From: Isoperla grammatica | Taxonomy: Eukaryota; Arthropoda; Insecta; Plecoptera; Perlodidae | Assembly: GCA_945910005.1 (NCBI GenBank) | Contig: CAMDTW010000509.1 | Coordinates: 1 to 64,000 of the forward strand | Length of the DNA stretch: 64,000 nucleotides | Direction: 5' to 3' | Part shown: piece by piece, positions 47,201 to 62,200 of the stretch | Position numbering within the stretch: the first letter of the stretch is position 1 | How the letters are laid out: every line of letters starts with the position of its first letter | The notes under the pieces: model-generated | What the model saw: the letters and a program-made list of their open reading frames with translations, nothing else | Databases searched by the model: none | What the model was told of the DNA's origin: nothing | Program-made: the position numbers and the translations under genes

Positions 47201-48849
47201 TAAGGGTTTCAACTAAATTGCGCAAATCGTTGTTTTAGAGCGTTTCAGGCTCCAATAAGCACAATTTGTCCATTTCGTCACATTTCGATAACTTCTATAG
47301 AAGTTACACCCTCCGTTGAAAAATAAGAATTATAGGCTGCATTCTTCAAGAGTATAATGAAAATGCATAAATTGAGTTTTTTCGTCGTTTTTGGTTAAAA
47401 TATGCATAAAATATAGAAATTGGCTGATTTTAGTCTATCTACCACAAACTTCCAGTTTTAAGAGGAATCTTGCATACGGCTGGGATTCCTAAGGGTTTCA
47501 ACCAAATTGCACAAATCGTTGTTTTAGAACGTTTCAGGCTCCAATAAGCACAATTTGTCCATTTCGTCACATTTCGATAACTTCTATAGAAGTTACACCC
47601 TCCGTCGAAAAATAAGAATTATAGGTTGCATTCTTCAAGAGTATAATGAAAATGCATAAATTGAGTTTTTTCGTCGTTTTTGGTTAAAATATGCATAAAA
47701 AATAGAAATTGGCTGATTTCAGTCTATCTACCACAAACTTCCAGTTTTAAGAGGAATCTTGCATACGGCCGGGATTCCTAAGGGTTTCAACCAAAGTTGA
47801 CAAATCTTTGTTTTAGAGCGTTTCAGGCTCCAATTATCACAATTTGTCCATTTCGTCACATTTCGATAAATTCTATAGAAGTTACACCCTCCGTCGAAAA
47901 ATAAGAATTATAGGTTGCATTCTTCAAGAGTATAATGAAAATGCATAAATTGAGTTTTTTCGTCGTTTTTGGTTAAAATATGCAAAAAATATAGAAATTG
48001 GCTGATTTCAGTCTATCTACCACAAACTTCCAGTTTTAAGAGGAATCTTGCATACGGCTGGGATTCCAAAGGGTTTCAACCAAAGTTGACAAATCGTTGT
48101 TTTAGAGCGTTTCAGGCTCCAATAAGCACAATTTGTCCATTTCGTCACATTTCGATAACTACTTTAGAAGTTACACCAACCGTTGAAAAATAATAATGTT
48201 AGTGTGCATTCTGAATCAGTATCATGAAAATGCATAAGTTGAGTTTTTTGGTCGTTTTTGGTTAAAATATGCATAAAATATAGAAATTGGCTGATTTTAG
48301 TGTATCTACCACAAACTTCCAGTTTTAAGAGGAATCTTGCATACGGCCGGGATTCCTAAGGGTTTCAACCAAAGTTGACAAATCGTTGTTTTAGAGCGTT
48401 TCAGGCTCCAATAAGCACAATTTGTCCATTTCGTCACATTTCGATAACTTCTATAGAAGTTACACCCTCCGTCGAAAAATAAGAATTATAGGTTGCATTC
48501 TTCAAGAGTATAATGAAAATGCATAAATTGAGTTTTTTCGTCGTTTTTGGTTAAAATATGCATAAAAAATAGAAATTGGCTGATTTCAGTCCATCTACCA
48601 CAAACTTCCAGTTTTAAGAGAAATCTTGCATACGGCCGGGATTCTTAAGGGTTTCAACCAAAGTAGACAAATAGTTGTTTTAGAGCGTTTCAGGCTCCAA
48701 TAAGCACAATTTGTCCATTTCGTCACATTTCGATAACTACTTTAGAAGTTACACCAACCGTTGAAAAATAATAATGTTAGTGTGCATTCTGAATCAGTAT
48801 CATGAAAATGCATAAGTTGAGTTTTTTGGTCGTTTTTGGTTAAAATATG
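43935..48849 (+). repeat. HOR gamma, block 1 (period 4915 bp, 17 monomers)
   Basis: Several markers recur at exactly 4915 bp in block 2. GAGTTTAAGGCTGC is at 44146 and 49061, CACCCGTCGTCG at 44996 and 49911, TTACAGACCTCCGATG at 46147 and 51062, and the ATGCAAAAAATATAG monomer at 47980 and 52895. The matching part ends near 48720, where a C-type monomer leads into block 2. Confidence 0.9.
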
Positions 48850-51800
48850 CATAAAATATAGAAATTGGCTGATTTTAGTGTATCTACCACAAACTTCCAG
48901 TTTTAAGAGGAATCTTGCATACGGCCGGGATTTCTAAGGGTTTCAACCAAAGTTGACAAATCGTTGTTTTAGAGCGTTTTAGGCTCCAATAAGCACAATT
49001 TGTCCATTTTGTCACATTTCGATAACTTCTATAGAAGTTACACCCTCCGTTGAAAAATAAGAGTTTAAGGCTGCATTCTTCAAGAGTATAATGAAAATGC
49101 ATAAATTGAGTTTTTTCGTCGTTTTTGGTTAAAATATGCATAAAATATAGAAATTGGCTGATTTTAGTTTATCTACCACAAACTTCCAGTTTTAAGAGGA
49201 ATCTTGCATACGGCTGGGATTCCTAAGGCGTTTCAACCAAATTGCACAAATCGTTGTTTTAGAGCGTTTCAGGCTCCAATAAGCACAATTTGTCCATTTC
49301 GTCACATTTCGATAATTTCTATAGAAGTTACACCCTCCGTCGAAAAATAAGAATTATAGGTTGCATTCTTCAAGAGTATAATGAAAATGCATAAATTGAG
49401 TTTTTTCGTCGTTTTTGGTGAAAATATGCATCAAAAATAGACATTGGCTGATTTCAGTCTATCTACCACAAACTTCCAGTTTTAAGAGGAATCTTGCATA
49501 CGGCCGGGATTCCTAAGGGTTTCAACCAAAGTTGACAAATCGTTGTTTTAGAGCGTTTCAGGCTCCAATAAGCACAATTTGTCCATTTCGTCACATTTCG
49601 ATAACTTCTATAGAAGTTACAACCTCCGTCGAAAAATAAGAATTATAGGTTGCATTCTTCAAGAGTATAATGAAAATGCATAAATTGAGTTTTTTCGTCG
49701 TTTTTGGTTAAAATATGCATAAAAAATAGAAATTGGCTGATTTCAGTCTATCTACCACAAACTTCCAGTTTTAAGAGGAATCTTGCAAACGGCCGGGATT
49801 CCTAAGGGTTTCAACCAAAGTTGACAAATCGTTGTTTTAGAGCGTTTCAGGCTCCAATAAGCACAATTTGTCCATTTCGTCACATTTCGATAACTTCTAT
49901 AGAAGTTACACCCGTCGTCGAAAAATAAGAATTATAGGTTGCATTCTTCAAGAGTATAATGAAAATGCATAAATTGAGTTTTTTCGTCGTTTTTGGTTAA
50001 AATATGCATAAAATATAGAAATTGGCTGATTTTAGTCTATCTACCACAAACTTCCAGTTTTAAGAGGAATCTTGCATACGGCTGGGATTCCTAAGGGTTT
50101 CAACCAAATTGCACAAATCGTTGTTTTAGATTGTTTCAGGCTCCAATAAGCACAATTTGTCCATTTCGGTACATTTCGATAACTTCTATAGAAGTTACAC
50201 CCTCCGTTGAAAAATAAGAATTATAGGCTGCATTCTTCAAGAGTATAATGAAAATGCATAAATTGAGTTTTTTCGTCGTTTTTGGTTAAAATATGCATAA
50301 AATATAGAAATTGGCTGATTTTAGTCTATCTACCACAAACTTCCAGTTTTAAGAGGAATCTTGCATACGGCTGGGATTCCTAAGGGTTTCAACCAAATTT
50401 CACAAATCGTTGTTTTAGAGCGTTTCAGGCTCCAATAAGCACAATTTGTCCATTTCGTCACATTTCGATAACTTCTATAGAAGTTACACCCTCCGTCGAA
50501 AAATAAGAATTATAGGTTGCATTCTTCAAGAGTATAATAAAAATGCATAAATTGAGTTTTTTCGTCGTTTTTGGTTAAAATATGCATCAAAAATAGACAT
50601 TGGCTGATTTCAGTCTATCTACCACAAACTTCCAGTTTTAAGAGGAATCTTGCATACGGCCGGGATTCCTAAGGGTTTCAACCAAAAATGACAAATCGTT
50701 GTTTTAGAGCGTTTCAGGCTCCAATAAGCACAATTTGTCCATTTCGTCACATTTCGATAACTTCTATAGAAGTTACACCCTCCGTCGAAAAATAAGAATT
50801 ATAGGTTGCATTCTTCAAGAGTATAATGAAAATGCATAAATTGAGTTTTTTCGTCGTTTTTGGTTAAAATATGCATAAAAAATAGAAATTGGCTGATTTC
50901 AGTCTATCTACCACAAACTTCCAGTTTTAAGAGAAATCTTGCATACGGCCGGGATTCCTAAGGGTTTCAACCAAAGTAGACAAATCGTTGTTTTAGAGCG
51001 TTTCAGGCTCCAATAAGCACAATTTGTCCATTTCTTCACATTTCGATAACTTCTATAGAAGTTACAGACCTCCGATGAAAAATAAGAATTATAGGCTGCA
51101 TTCTTCAAGAGTATAATGAAAATGCATAAATTGAGTTTTTTCGTCGTTTTTGGTTAAAATATGCATAAAATATAGAAATTGGCTGATTTTAGTCTATCTA
51201 CCACAAACTTCCAGTTTTAAGAGGAATCTTGCATACAGCTGGGATTCCAAAGGGTTTCAACCAAAGGTGACAAATCGTTGTTTTAGAGCGTTTCAGGCTC
51301 CAATAAGCACAATTTGTCCATTTCGTCACATTTCGATAACTACTTTAGAAGTTACACCAACCATTGAAAAATAATAATGTTAGTGTGCATTCTGAAAGAG
51401 TATTATGAAAATGCATAAGTTGAGTTTTTTGGTCGTTTTTGGTTAAAATATGCATAAAATATAGAAATTGGCTGATTTTAGTCTATCTACCACAAACTTC
51501 CAGTTTTAAGAGGAATCTTGCCTACGGCCGGGATTTCTAAGGGTTTCAACCAAAGTTGACAAATCGTTGTTTTAGAGCGTTTTAGGCTCCAATAAGCACA
51601 ATTTGTCCATTTTGTCACATTTCGATAACTTCTATAGAAGTTACACCCTCCGTTGAAAAATAAGAGTTATAGGCTGCATTCTTCAAGAGTATAATGAAAA
51701 TGCATAAATTGAGTTTTTTCGTCGTTTTTGGTTAAAATATGCATAAAATATAGAAATTGGCTGATTTTAGTCTATCTACCACAAACTTCCAGTTTTAAGA

Positions 51801-53635
51801 GAAATCTTGCATACGGCCGGGATTCCTAAGGGTTTCAACCAAAGTAGACAAATCGTTGTTTTAGAGCGTTTCAGGCTCCAATAAGCACAATTTGTCCATT
51901 TCTTCACATTTCGATAACTTCTATAGAAGTTACACCCTCCGTTGAAAAATAAGAATTATAGGCTGCATTCTTCAAGAGTATAATGAAAATGCATAAATTG
52001 AGTTTTTTCGTCGTTTTTGGTTAAAATATGCATAAAATATAGAAATTGGCTGATTTTAGTCTATCTACCACAAACTTCCAGTTTTAAGAGGAATCTTGCA
52101 TACGGCTGGGATTCCTAAGGGTTTCAACTAAATTGCACAAATCGTTGTTTTAGAGCGTTTCAAGCTCCAATAAGCACAATTTGTCCATTTCGTCACATTT
52201 CGATAACTTCTATAGAAGTTACACCCTCCGTTGAAAAATAAGAATTATAGGCTGCATTCTTCAAGAGTATAATGAAAATGCATAAATTGAGTTTTTTCGT
52301 CGTTTTTGGTTAAAATATGCATAAAATATAGAAATTGGCTGATTTTAGTCTATCTACCACAAACTTCCAGTTTTAAGAGGAATCTTGCATACGGCTGGGA
52401 TTCCTAAGGGTTTCAACCAAATTGCACAAATCGTTGTTTTAGAGCGTTTCAGGCTCCAATAAGCACAATTTGTCCATTTCGTCACATTTCGATAACTTCT
52501 ATAGAAGTTACACCCTCCGTCGAAAAATAAGAATTATAGGTTGCATTCTTCAAGAGTATAATGAAAATGCATAAATTGAGTTTTTTCGTCGTTTTTGGTT
52601 AAAATATGCATAAAAAATAGAAATTGGCTGATTTCAGTCTATCTACCACAAACTTCCAGTTTTAAGAGGAATCTTGCATACGGCCGGGATTCCTAAGGGT
52701 TTCAACCAAAGTTGACAAATCGTTGTTTTAGAGCGTTTCAGGCTCCAATAATCACAATTTGTCCATTTCGTCACATTTCGATAAATTCTATAGAAGTTAC
52801 ACCCTCCGTCGAAAAATAAGAATTATAGGTTGCATTCTTCAAGAGTATAATGAAAATGCATAAATTGAGTTTTTTCGTCGTTTTTGGTTAAAATATGCAA
52901 AAAATATAGAAATTGGCTGATTTCAGTCTATCTACCACAAACTTCCAGTTTTAAGAGGAATCTTGCATACGGCTGGGATTCCAAAGGGTTTCAACCAAAG
53001 TTGACAAATCGTTGTTTTAGAGCGTTTCAGGCTCCAATAAGCACAATTTGTCCATTTCGTCACATTTCGATAACTACTTTAGAAGTTACACCAACCGTTG
53101 AAAAATAATAATGTTAGTGTGCATTCTGAATCAGTATCATGAAAATGCATAAGTTGAGTTTTTTGGTCGTTTTTGGTTAAAATATGCATAAAATATAGAA
53201 ATTGGCTGATTTTAGTGTATCTACCACAAACTTCCAGTTTTAAGAGGAATCTTGCATACGGCCGGGATTCCTAAGGGTTTCAACCAAAGTTGACAAATCG
53301 TTGTTTTAGAGCGTTTCAGGCTCCAATAAGCACAATTTGTCCATTTCGTCACATTTCGATAACTTCTATAGAAGTTACACCCTCCGTCGAAAAATAAGAA
53401 TTATAGGTTGCATTCTTCAAGAGTATAATGAAAATGCATAAATTGAGTTTTTTCGTCGTTTTTGGTTAAAATATGCATAAAAAATAGAAATTGGCTGATT
53501 TCAGTCCATCTACCACAAACTTCCAGTTTTAAGAGAAATCTTGCATACGGCCGGGATTCTTAAGGGTTTCAACCAAAGTAGACAAATAGTTGTTTTAGAG
53601 CGTTTCAGGCTCCAATAAGCACAATTTGTCCATTT
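48850..53635 (+). repeat. HOR gamma, block 2
   Basis: Nearly identical to block 1 by eye, with scattered substitutions such as CTTGCCTACGG for CTTGCATACGG near 51529. It ends after the GATTCTTAAGGG and AAATAGTTG monomer at about 53600, and then leaves the block order (TTTCTTCACATTTCG instead of TTTCGTCAC). Confidence 0.9.
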
Positions 53636-56600
53636 CTTCACATTTCGATAACTTCTATAGAAGTTACACCCTCCGTTGAAAAATAAGAATTATAGGCTGC
53701 ATTCTTCAAGAGTATAATGAAAATGCATAAATTGAGTTTTTTCGTCGTTTTTGGTTAAAATATGCATAAAATATAGAAATTGGCTACTTTTAGTCTATCT
53801 ACCACAAACTTCCAGTTTTAAGAGGAATCTTGCATACAGCTGGGATTCCAAAGGGTTTCAACCAAAGGTGACAAATCGTTGTTTTAGAGCGTTTCAGGCT
53901 CCAATAAGCACAATTTGTCCATTTCGTCACATTTCGATAACTACTTTAGAAGTTACACCAACCGTTGAAAAATAATAATGTTAGTGTGCATTCTGAAAGA
54001 GTATTATGAAAATGCATAAGTTGAGTTTTTTGGTCGTTTTTGGTTAAAATATGCATAAAATATAGAAATTGGCTGATTTTAGTCTATCTACCACAAACTT
54101 CCAGTTTTAAGAGGAATCTTGCATACGGCCGGGATTTCTAAGGGTTTCAACCAAAGTTGACAAATCGTTGTTTTAGAGCGTTTTAGGCTCCAATAAGCAC
54201 AATTTGTCCATTTTGTCACATTTCGATAACTTCTATAGAATTTACACCCTCCGTTGAAAAATAAGAGTTATAGGCTGCATTCTTCAAGAGTATAATGAAA
54301 ATGCATAAATTGAGTTTTTTCGTCGTTTTTGTTTAAAATATGCATAAAATATAGAAATTGGCTGATTTTAGTCTATCTACCACAAACTTCCAGTTTTAAG
54401 AGGAATCTTGCATACGGCTGGGATTCCTAAGGGTTTCAACCAAATTGCACAAATCGTTGTTTTAGAGCGTTTCAGGCTCCAATAAGCACAATCTGTCCAT
54501 TTCGTCACATTTCGATAACTTCTATAGAAGTTACACCCTCCGTTGAAAAATAAGAATTATAGGCTGCATTCTTCAAGAGTATAATGAAAATGCATAAATT
54601 GAGTTTTTTCGTCGTTTTTGGTTAAAATATGCATAAAATATAGAAATTGGCTGATTTTAGTCTATCTACCACAAACTTCCAGTTTTAAGAGGAATCTTGC
54701 ATACGGCTGGGATTCCTAAGGGTTTCAACCAAATTGCACAAATCGTTGTTTTAGAGCGTTTCAGGCTCCAATAAGCACAATTTGTCCATTTCGTCACATT
54801 TCGATAACTTCTATAGAAGTTACACCCTCCGTCGAAAAATAAGAATTATAGGTTGCATTCTTCAAGAGTATAATGAAAATGCATAAATTGAGTTTTTTCG
54901 TCGTTTTTGGTTAAAATATGCATCAAAAATAGACATTGGCTGATTTCAGTCTATCTACCACAAACTTCCAGTTTAAAGAGGAATCTTGCATACGGCCGGG
55001 ATTCCTAAGGGTTTAAACCAAAGTTGACAAATCGTTGTTTTAGAGCGTTTCAGGCTCCAATAAGCACAATTTGTCCATTTCGTCACATTTCGATAACTTC
55101 TATAGAAGTTACAACCTCCGTCGAAAAATAAGAATTATAGGTTGCATTCTTCAAGAGTATAATGAAAATGCATAAATTGAGTTTTTTCGTCGTTTTTGGT
55201 AAAAATATGCATAAAAAATAGAAATTGGCTGATTTCAGTCTATCTACCACAAACTTCCAGTTTTAAGAGGAATCTTGCATACGGCCGGGATTCCTAAGGG
55301 TTTCAACCAAAGTTGACAAATCGTTGTTTAAGAGCGTTTCAGGCTCCAATAAGCACAATTTGTCCATTTCGTCACATTTCGATAACTTCTATAGAAGTTA
55401 CACCCTCCGTTGAAAAATAAGAATTATAGGCTGCATTCTTCAAGAGTATAATGAAAATGCATAAATTGAGTTTTTTGGTCGTTTTTGGTTAAAATATGCA
55501 TAAAATATAGAAATTGGCTGATTTCAGTCTATCTACCACAAACTTCCAGTTTTAAGAGGAATCTTGCATACGGCTGGGATTCCTAAGGGTTTCAACCAAA
55601 GTTGACAAATCGTTGTTTTAGAGCGTTTCAGGCTCCAATAAGCACAATTTGTCCATTTCGTCACATTTCGATAACTACTTTAGAAGTTACACCAACCGTT
55701 GAAAAATAATAATGTTAGTGTGCATTCTGAAAGAGTATTATGAAAATGCATAAATTGAGTTTTTTGGTCGATTTTGGTTAAAATATGAATAAAATATAGA
55801 AATTGGCTGATTTTAGTCTATCTACCACAAACTTCCAGTTTTAAGAGGAATCTTGCATACGGCTGGGATTCCTAAGGGTTTCAACCAAATTGCACAAATC
55901 GTTGTTTTAGAGCGTTTCAGGCTCCAATAAGCACAATTTGTCCATTTCGTCACATTTCGATAACTTCTATAGAAGTTACACCCTCCGTCGAAAAATAAGA
56001 ATTATAGGTTGCATTCTTCAAGAGTATAATGAAAATGCATAAATTGAGCTTTTTCGTCGTTTTTGGTTAAAATATGCATAAAAAATAGAAATTGGCTGAT
56101 TTCAGTCTATCTACCACAAACTTCCAGTTTTAAGAGGAATCTTGCATACGGCCGGGATTCCTAAGGGTTTCAACCAAAGTTGACAAATCGTTGTTTTAGA
56201 GCGTTTCAGGCTCCAATAATCACAATTTGTCCATTTCGTCACATTTCGATAACTTCTATAGAAGTTACACCCTCCGTCGAAAAATAAGAATTATAGGTTG
56301 CATTCTTCAAGAGTATAATGAAAATGCATAAATTGAGTTTTTTCGTCGTTTTTGGTTAAAATATGCAAAAAATATAGAAATTGGCTGATTTCAGTCTATC
56401 TACCACAAACTTCCAGTTTTAAGAGGAATCTTGCATACGGCCGGGATTCCTAAGGGTTTCAACCAAAGTTGACAAATCGTTGTTTTACAGCGTTTCAGGC
56501 TCCAATAAGCACAATTTGTCCATTTCGTCACATTTCGATAACTTCTATAGAAGTTACACCCTCCGTCGAAAAATAAGAATTATAGGTTGCATTCTTCAAG

Positions 56601-59254
56601 AGTATAATGAAAATGCATAAATTGAGTTTTTTCGTCGTTTTTAGTTAAAATATGCATAAAAAATAGAAATTGGCTGATTTCAGTCTATCTACCAAAACTT
56701 CCAGTTTTAAGAGGAATCTTGCATACGGCCGGGATTCCTAAGGGTTTCAACCAAAGGTGACAAATCGTTGTTTTAGAGCGTTTCAGGCTCCAATAAGCAC
56801 AATTTGTCCATTTCGTCACATTTCGATAATTTCTATAGAAGTTACACCCTCCGTTGAAAAATAAGAATTATAGGCTGCATTCTTCAAGAGTATAATGAAA
56901 ATGCATAAATTGAGTTTTTTCGTCGTTTTTGGTTAAAATATGCATAAAATATAGAAATTGGCTGATTTCAGTCTATCTACCACAAACTTCCAGTTTTAAG
57001 AGGAATCTTGCATACGGCTGGGATTCCAAAGGGTTTCAACCAAAGTTCACAAATCGTTGTTTTAGAGCGTTTCAGGCTCCAATAAGCACAATTTGTCCAT
57101 TTCGTCACATTTCGATAACTACTTTAGAAGTTACACCAACCGTTGAAAAATAATAATGTTAGTGTGCATTCTGAAAGAGTATTATGAAAATGCATAAATT
57201 GAGTTTTTTGGTCGTTTTTGGTTAAAATATGCATAAAATATAGAAATTGGCTGATTTTAGTCTATCTACCACAAACTTCCAGTTTTAAGAGGAATCTTGC
57301 ATACGGCCGGGATTTCTAAGGGTTTCAACCAAAGTTGACAAATCGTTGTTTTAGAGCGTTTTAGGCTCCAATAAGCACAATTTGTCCATTTTGTCACATT
57401 TCGATAACTTCTATAGAAGTTACACCCTCCGTTGAAAAACAAGAATTATAGGCTGCATTCTTCAAGAGTATAATGAAAATGCATAAATTGAGTTTTTTCG
57501 TCATTTTTGGTTAAAATATGCATAAAATATAGAAATTGGCTGATTTTAGTCTATCTACCACAAACTTCCAGTTTTAAGAGGAATCTTGCATACGGCTGGG
57601 ATTCCTAAGGGTTTCAACCAAATTGCACAAATCGTTGTTTAAAAACGTTTCAGGCTCCAATAAGCACAATTTGTCCATTTCGTCACATTTCGATAACTTC
57701 TATAGAAGTTACACAATCCGTCGAAAAATAAGAATTATAGGTTGCATTCTTCAAGAGTATAATGAAAATGCATAAATTGAGTTTTTTCGTCGTTTTTGGT
57801 TAAAATATGCATAAAAAATAGAAATTGGCTGATTTCAGTCTATCTACCACAAACTTCCAGTTTTAAGAGGAATCTTGCATACGGCCGGGATTCCTAAGGG
57901 TTTCAACCAAAGTTGACAAATCGTTGTTTTAGAGCGTTTCAGGCTCCAATAAGCACAATTTGTCCATTTCGTCACATTTCGATAACTTCTATTGAAGTTA
58001 CACCCTCCGTCGAAAAATAAGAATTATAGGTTGCATTCTTCAAGAGTATAATGAAAATGCATAAATTGAGTTTTTTCGTCGTTTGTGGTTAAAATATGCA
58101 AAAAATATAGAAATTGGCTGATTTCAGTCTATCTACCACAAACTTCCAGTTTTAAGAGGAATCTTGCATACGGCCGGGATTCCTAAGGGTTCCAACCAAA
58201 GTTGACAAATCGTTGTTTTACAGCGTTTCAGGCTCCAATAAGCACAATTTGTCCATTTCGTCACATTTCGATAACTTCTATAGAAGTTACACCCTCCGTC
58301 GAAAAATAAGAATTATAGGTTGCATTCTTCAAGAGTATAATGAAAATGCATAAATTGAGTTTTTTCGTCGTTTTTAGTTAAAATATGCATAAAAAATAGA
58401 AATTGGCTGATTTCAGTCTATCTACCACAAACTTCCAGTTTTAAGAGGAATCTTGCATACGGCCGGGATTCCTAAGGGTTTCAACCAAAGTTGACAAATC
58501 GTTGTTTTAGAGCGTTTCAGGCTCCAATAAGCACAATTTGTCCATTTCGTCACATTTCGATAACTACTTTAGAAGTTACACCAACCGTTGAAAAATAATA
58601 ATGTTAGTGTGCATTCTGAATCAGTATCATGAAAATGCATAAGTTGAGTTTTTTGGTCGTTTTTGGTTAAAATATGCATAAAATATAGAAATTGGCTGAT
58701 TTTAGTGTATCTACCACAAACTTCCAGTTTTAAGAGGAATCTTGCATACGGCCGGGATTCCTAAGGGTTTCAACCAAAGTTGACAAATCGTTGTTTTAGA
58801 GCGTTTCAGGCTCCAATAAGCACAATTTGTCCATTTCGTCACATTTCGATAACTTCTATAGAAGTTACACCCTCCGTCGAAAAATAAGAATTATAGGTTG
58901 CATTCTTCAAGAGTATAATGAAAATGCATAAATTGAGTTTTTTCGTCGTTTTTGGTTAAAATATGCATAAAAAATAGAAATTGGCTGATTTCAGTCCATC
59001 TACCACAAACTTCCAGTTTTAAGAGAAATCTTGCATACGGCCGGGATTCTTAAGGGTTTCAACCAAAGTAGACAAATAGTTGTTTTAGAGCGTTTCAGGC
59101 TCCAATAAGCACAATTTGTCCATTTCGTCACATTTCGATAACTACTTTAGAAGTTACACCAACCGTTGAAAAATAATAATGTTAGTGTGCATTCTGAATC
59201 AGTATCATGAACATGCATAAGTTGAGTTTTTTGGTCGTTTTTGGTTAAAATATG
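53636..59254 (+). repeat. Interblock satellite segment between gamma blocks 2 and 3
   Basis: About 19.4 monomers that reuse gamma and beta-like variants in a different order. At about 54880-55740 there is a stretch like HOR beta (ATGCATCAAAAATAG, TTGTTTAAGAGCG, then a C-type monomer with ATATGAATAAAA). A pair of GTTTTACAGCG monomers at about 56485 and 58215 points to an internal duplication of about 1.73 kb (6 monomers). Confidence 0.78.
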
Positions 59255-62200
59255 CATAAAATATAGAAATTGGCTGATTTTAGTGTATCTACCACAAACT
59301 TCCAGTTTTAAGAGGAATCTTGCATACGGCCGGGATTTCTAAGGGTTTCAACCAAAGTTGACAAATCGTTATTTTAGAGCGTTTTAGGCTCCAATAAGCA
59401 CAATTTGTCCATTTTGTCACATTTCGATAACTTCTATAGAAGTTACACCCTCCGTTGAAAAATAAGAGTTTAAGGCTGCATTCTTCAAGAGTATAATGAA
59501 AATGCATAAATTGAGTTTTTTCGTCGTTTTTGGTTAAAATATGCATAAAATATAGAAATTGGCTGATTTTAGTTTATCTACCACAAACTTCCAGTTTTAA
59601 GAGGAATCTTGCATACGGCTGGGATTCCTAAGGCGTTTCAACCAAATTGCACAAATCGTTGTTTTAGAGCGTTTCAGGCTCCAATAAGCACAATTTGTCC
59701 ATTTCGTCACATTTCGATAATTTCTATAGAAGTTACACCCTCCGTCGAAAAATAAGAATTATAGGTTGCATTCTTCAAGAGTATAATGAAAATGCATAAA
59801 TTGAGTTTTTTCGTCGTTTTTGGTGAAAATATGCATCAAAAATAGACATTGGCTGATTTCAGTCTATCTACCACAAACTTCCAGTTTAAAGAGGAATCTT
59901 GCATACGGCCGGGATTCCTAAGGGTTTCAACCAAAGTTGACAAATCGTTGTTTTAGAGCGTTTCAGGCTCCAATAAGCACAATTTGTCCATTTCGTCACA
60001 TTTCGATAACTTCTATAGAAGTTACAACCTCCGTCGAAAAATAAGAATTATAGGTTGCATTCTTCAAGAGTATAATGAAAATGCATAAATTGAGTTTTTT
60101 CGTGGTTTTTGGTTAAAATATGCATAAAAAATAGAAATTGGCTGATTTCAGTCTATCTACCACAAACTTCCAGTTTTAAGAGGAATCTTGCAAACGGCCG
60201 GGATTCCTAAGGGTTTCAACCAAAGTTGACAAATCGTTGTTTTAGAGCGTTTCAGGCTCCAATAAGCACAATTTGTCCATTTCGTCACATTTCGATAACT
60301 TCTATAGAAGTTACACCCGTCGTCGAAAAATAAGAATTATAGGTTGCATTCTTCAAGAGTATAATGAAAATGCATAAATTGAGTTTTTTCGTCGTTTTTG
60401 GTTAAAATATGCATAAAATATAGAAATTGGCTGATTTTAGTCTATCTACCACAAACTTCCAGTTTTAAGAGGAATCTTGCATACGGCTGGGATTCCTAAG
60501 GGTTTCAACCAAATAGCACAAATCGTTGTTTTAGATTGTTTCAGGCTCCAATAAGCACAATTTGTCCATTTCGGTACATTTTGATAACTTCTATAGAAGT
60601 TACACCCTCCGTTGAAAAATAAGAATTATAGGCTGCATTCTTCAAGAGTATAATGAAAATGCATAAATTGAGTTTTTTCGTCGTTTTTGGTTAAAATATG
60701 CATAAAATATAGAAATTGGCTGATTTTAGTCTATCTACCACAAACTTCCAGTTTTAAGAGGAATCTTGCATACGGCTGGGATTCCTAAGGGTTTCAACCA
60801 AATTTCACAAATCGTTGTTTTAGAGCGTTTCAGGCTCCAATAAGCACAATTTGTCCATTTCGTCACATTTCGATAACTTCTATAGAAGTTACACCCTCCG
60901 TCGAAAAATAAGAATTATAGGTTGCATTCTTCAAGAGTATAATAAAAATGCATAAATTGAGTTTTTTCGTCGTTTTTGGTTAAAATATGCATCAAAAATA
61001 GACATTGGCTGATTTCAGTCTATCTACCACAAACTTCCAGTTTTAAGAGGAATCTTGCATACGGCCGGGATTCCTAAGGGTTTCAACCAAAAATGACAAA
61101 TCGTTGTTTTAGAGCGTTTCAGGCTCCAATAAGCACAATTTGTCCATTTCGTCACATTTCGATAACTTCTATAGAAGTTACACCCTCCGTCGAAAAATAA
61201 GAATTATAGGTTGCATTCTTCAAGAGTATAATGAAAATGCATAAATTGAGTTTTTTCGTCGTTTTTGGTTAAAATATGCATAAAAAATAGAAATTGGCTG
61301 ATTTCAGTCTATCTACCACAAACTTCCAGTTTTAAGAGAAATCTTGCATACGGCCGGGATTCCTAAGGGTTTCAACCAAAGTAGACAAATCGTTGTTTTA
61401 GAGCGTTTCAGGCTCCAATAAGCACAATTTGTCCATTTCTTCACATTTCGATAACTTCTAACGAAGTTACAGACCTCCGATGAAAAATAAGAATTATAGG
61501 CTGCATTCTTCAAGAGTATAATGAAAATGCATAAATTGAGTTTTTTCGTCGTTTTTGGTTAAAATATGCATAAAATATAGAAATTGGCTGATTTTAGTCT
61601 ATCTACCACAAACTTCCAGTTTTAAGAGGAATCTTGCATACAGCTGGGATTCCAAAGGGTTTCAACCAAAGGTGACAAATCGTTGTTTTAGAGCGTTTCA
61701 GGCTCCAATAAGCACAATTTGTCCATTTCGTCACATTTCGATAACTACTTTAGAAGTTACACCAACCGTTGAAAAATAATAATGTTAGTGTGCATTCTGA
61801 AAGAGTATTATGAAAATGCATAAGTTGAGTTTTTTGGTCGTTTTTGGTTAAAATATGCATAAAATATAGAAATTGGCTGATTTTAGTCTATCTACCACAA
61901 ACTTCCAGTTTTAAGAGGAATCTTGCCTACGGCCGGGATTTCTAAGGGTTTCAACCAAAGTTGACAAATCGTTGTTTTAGAGCGTTTTAGGCTCCAATAA
62001 GCACAATTTGTCCATTTTGTCACATTTCGATAACTTCTATAGAAGTTACACCCTCCGTTGAAAAATAAGAGTTATAGGCTGCATTCTTCAAGAGTATAAT
62101 GAAAATGCATAAATTGAGTTTTTTCGTCGTTTTTGGTTAAAATATGCATAAAATATAGAAATTGGCTGATTTTAGTCTATCTACCACAAACTTCCAGTTT

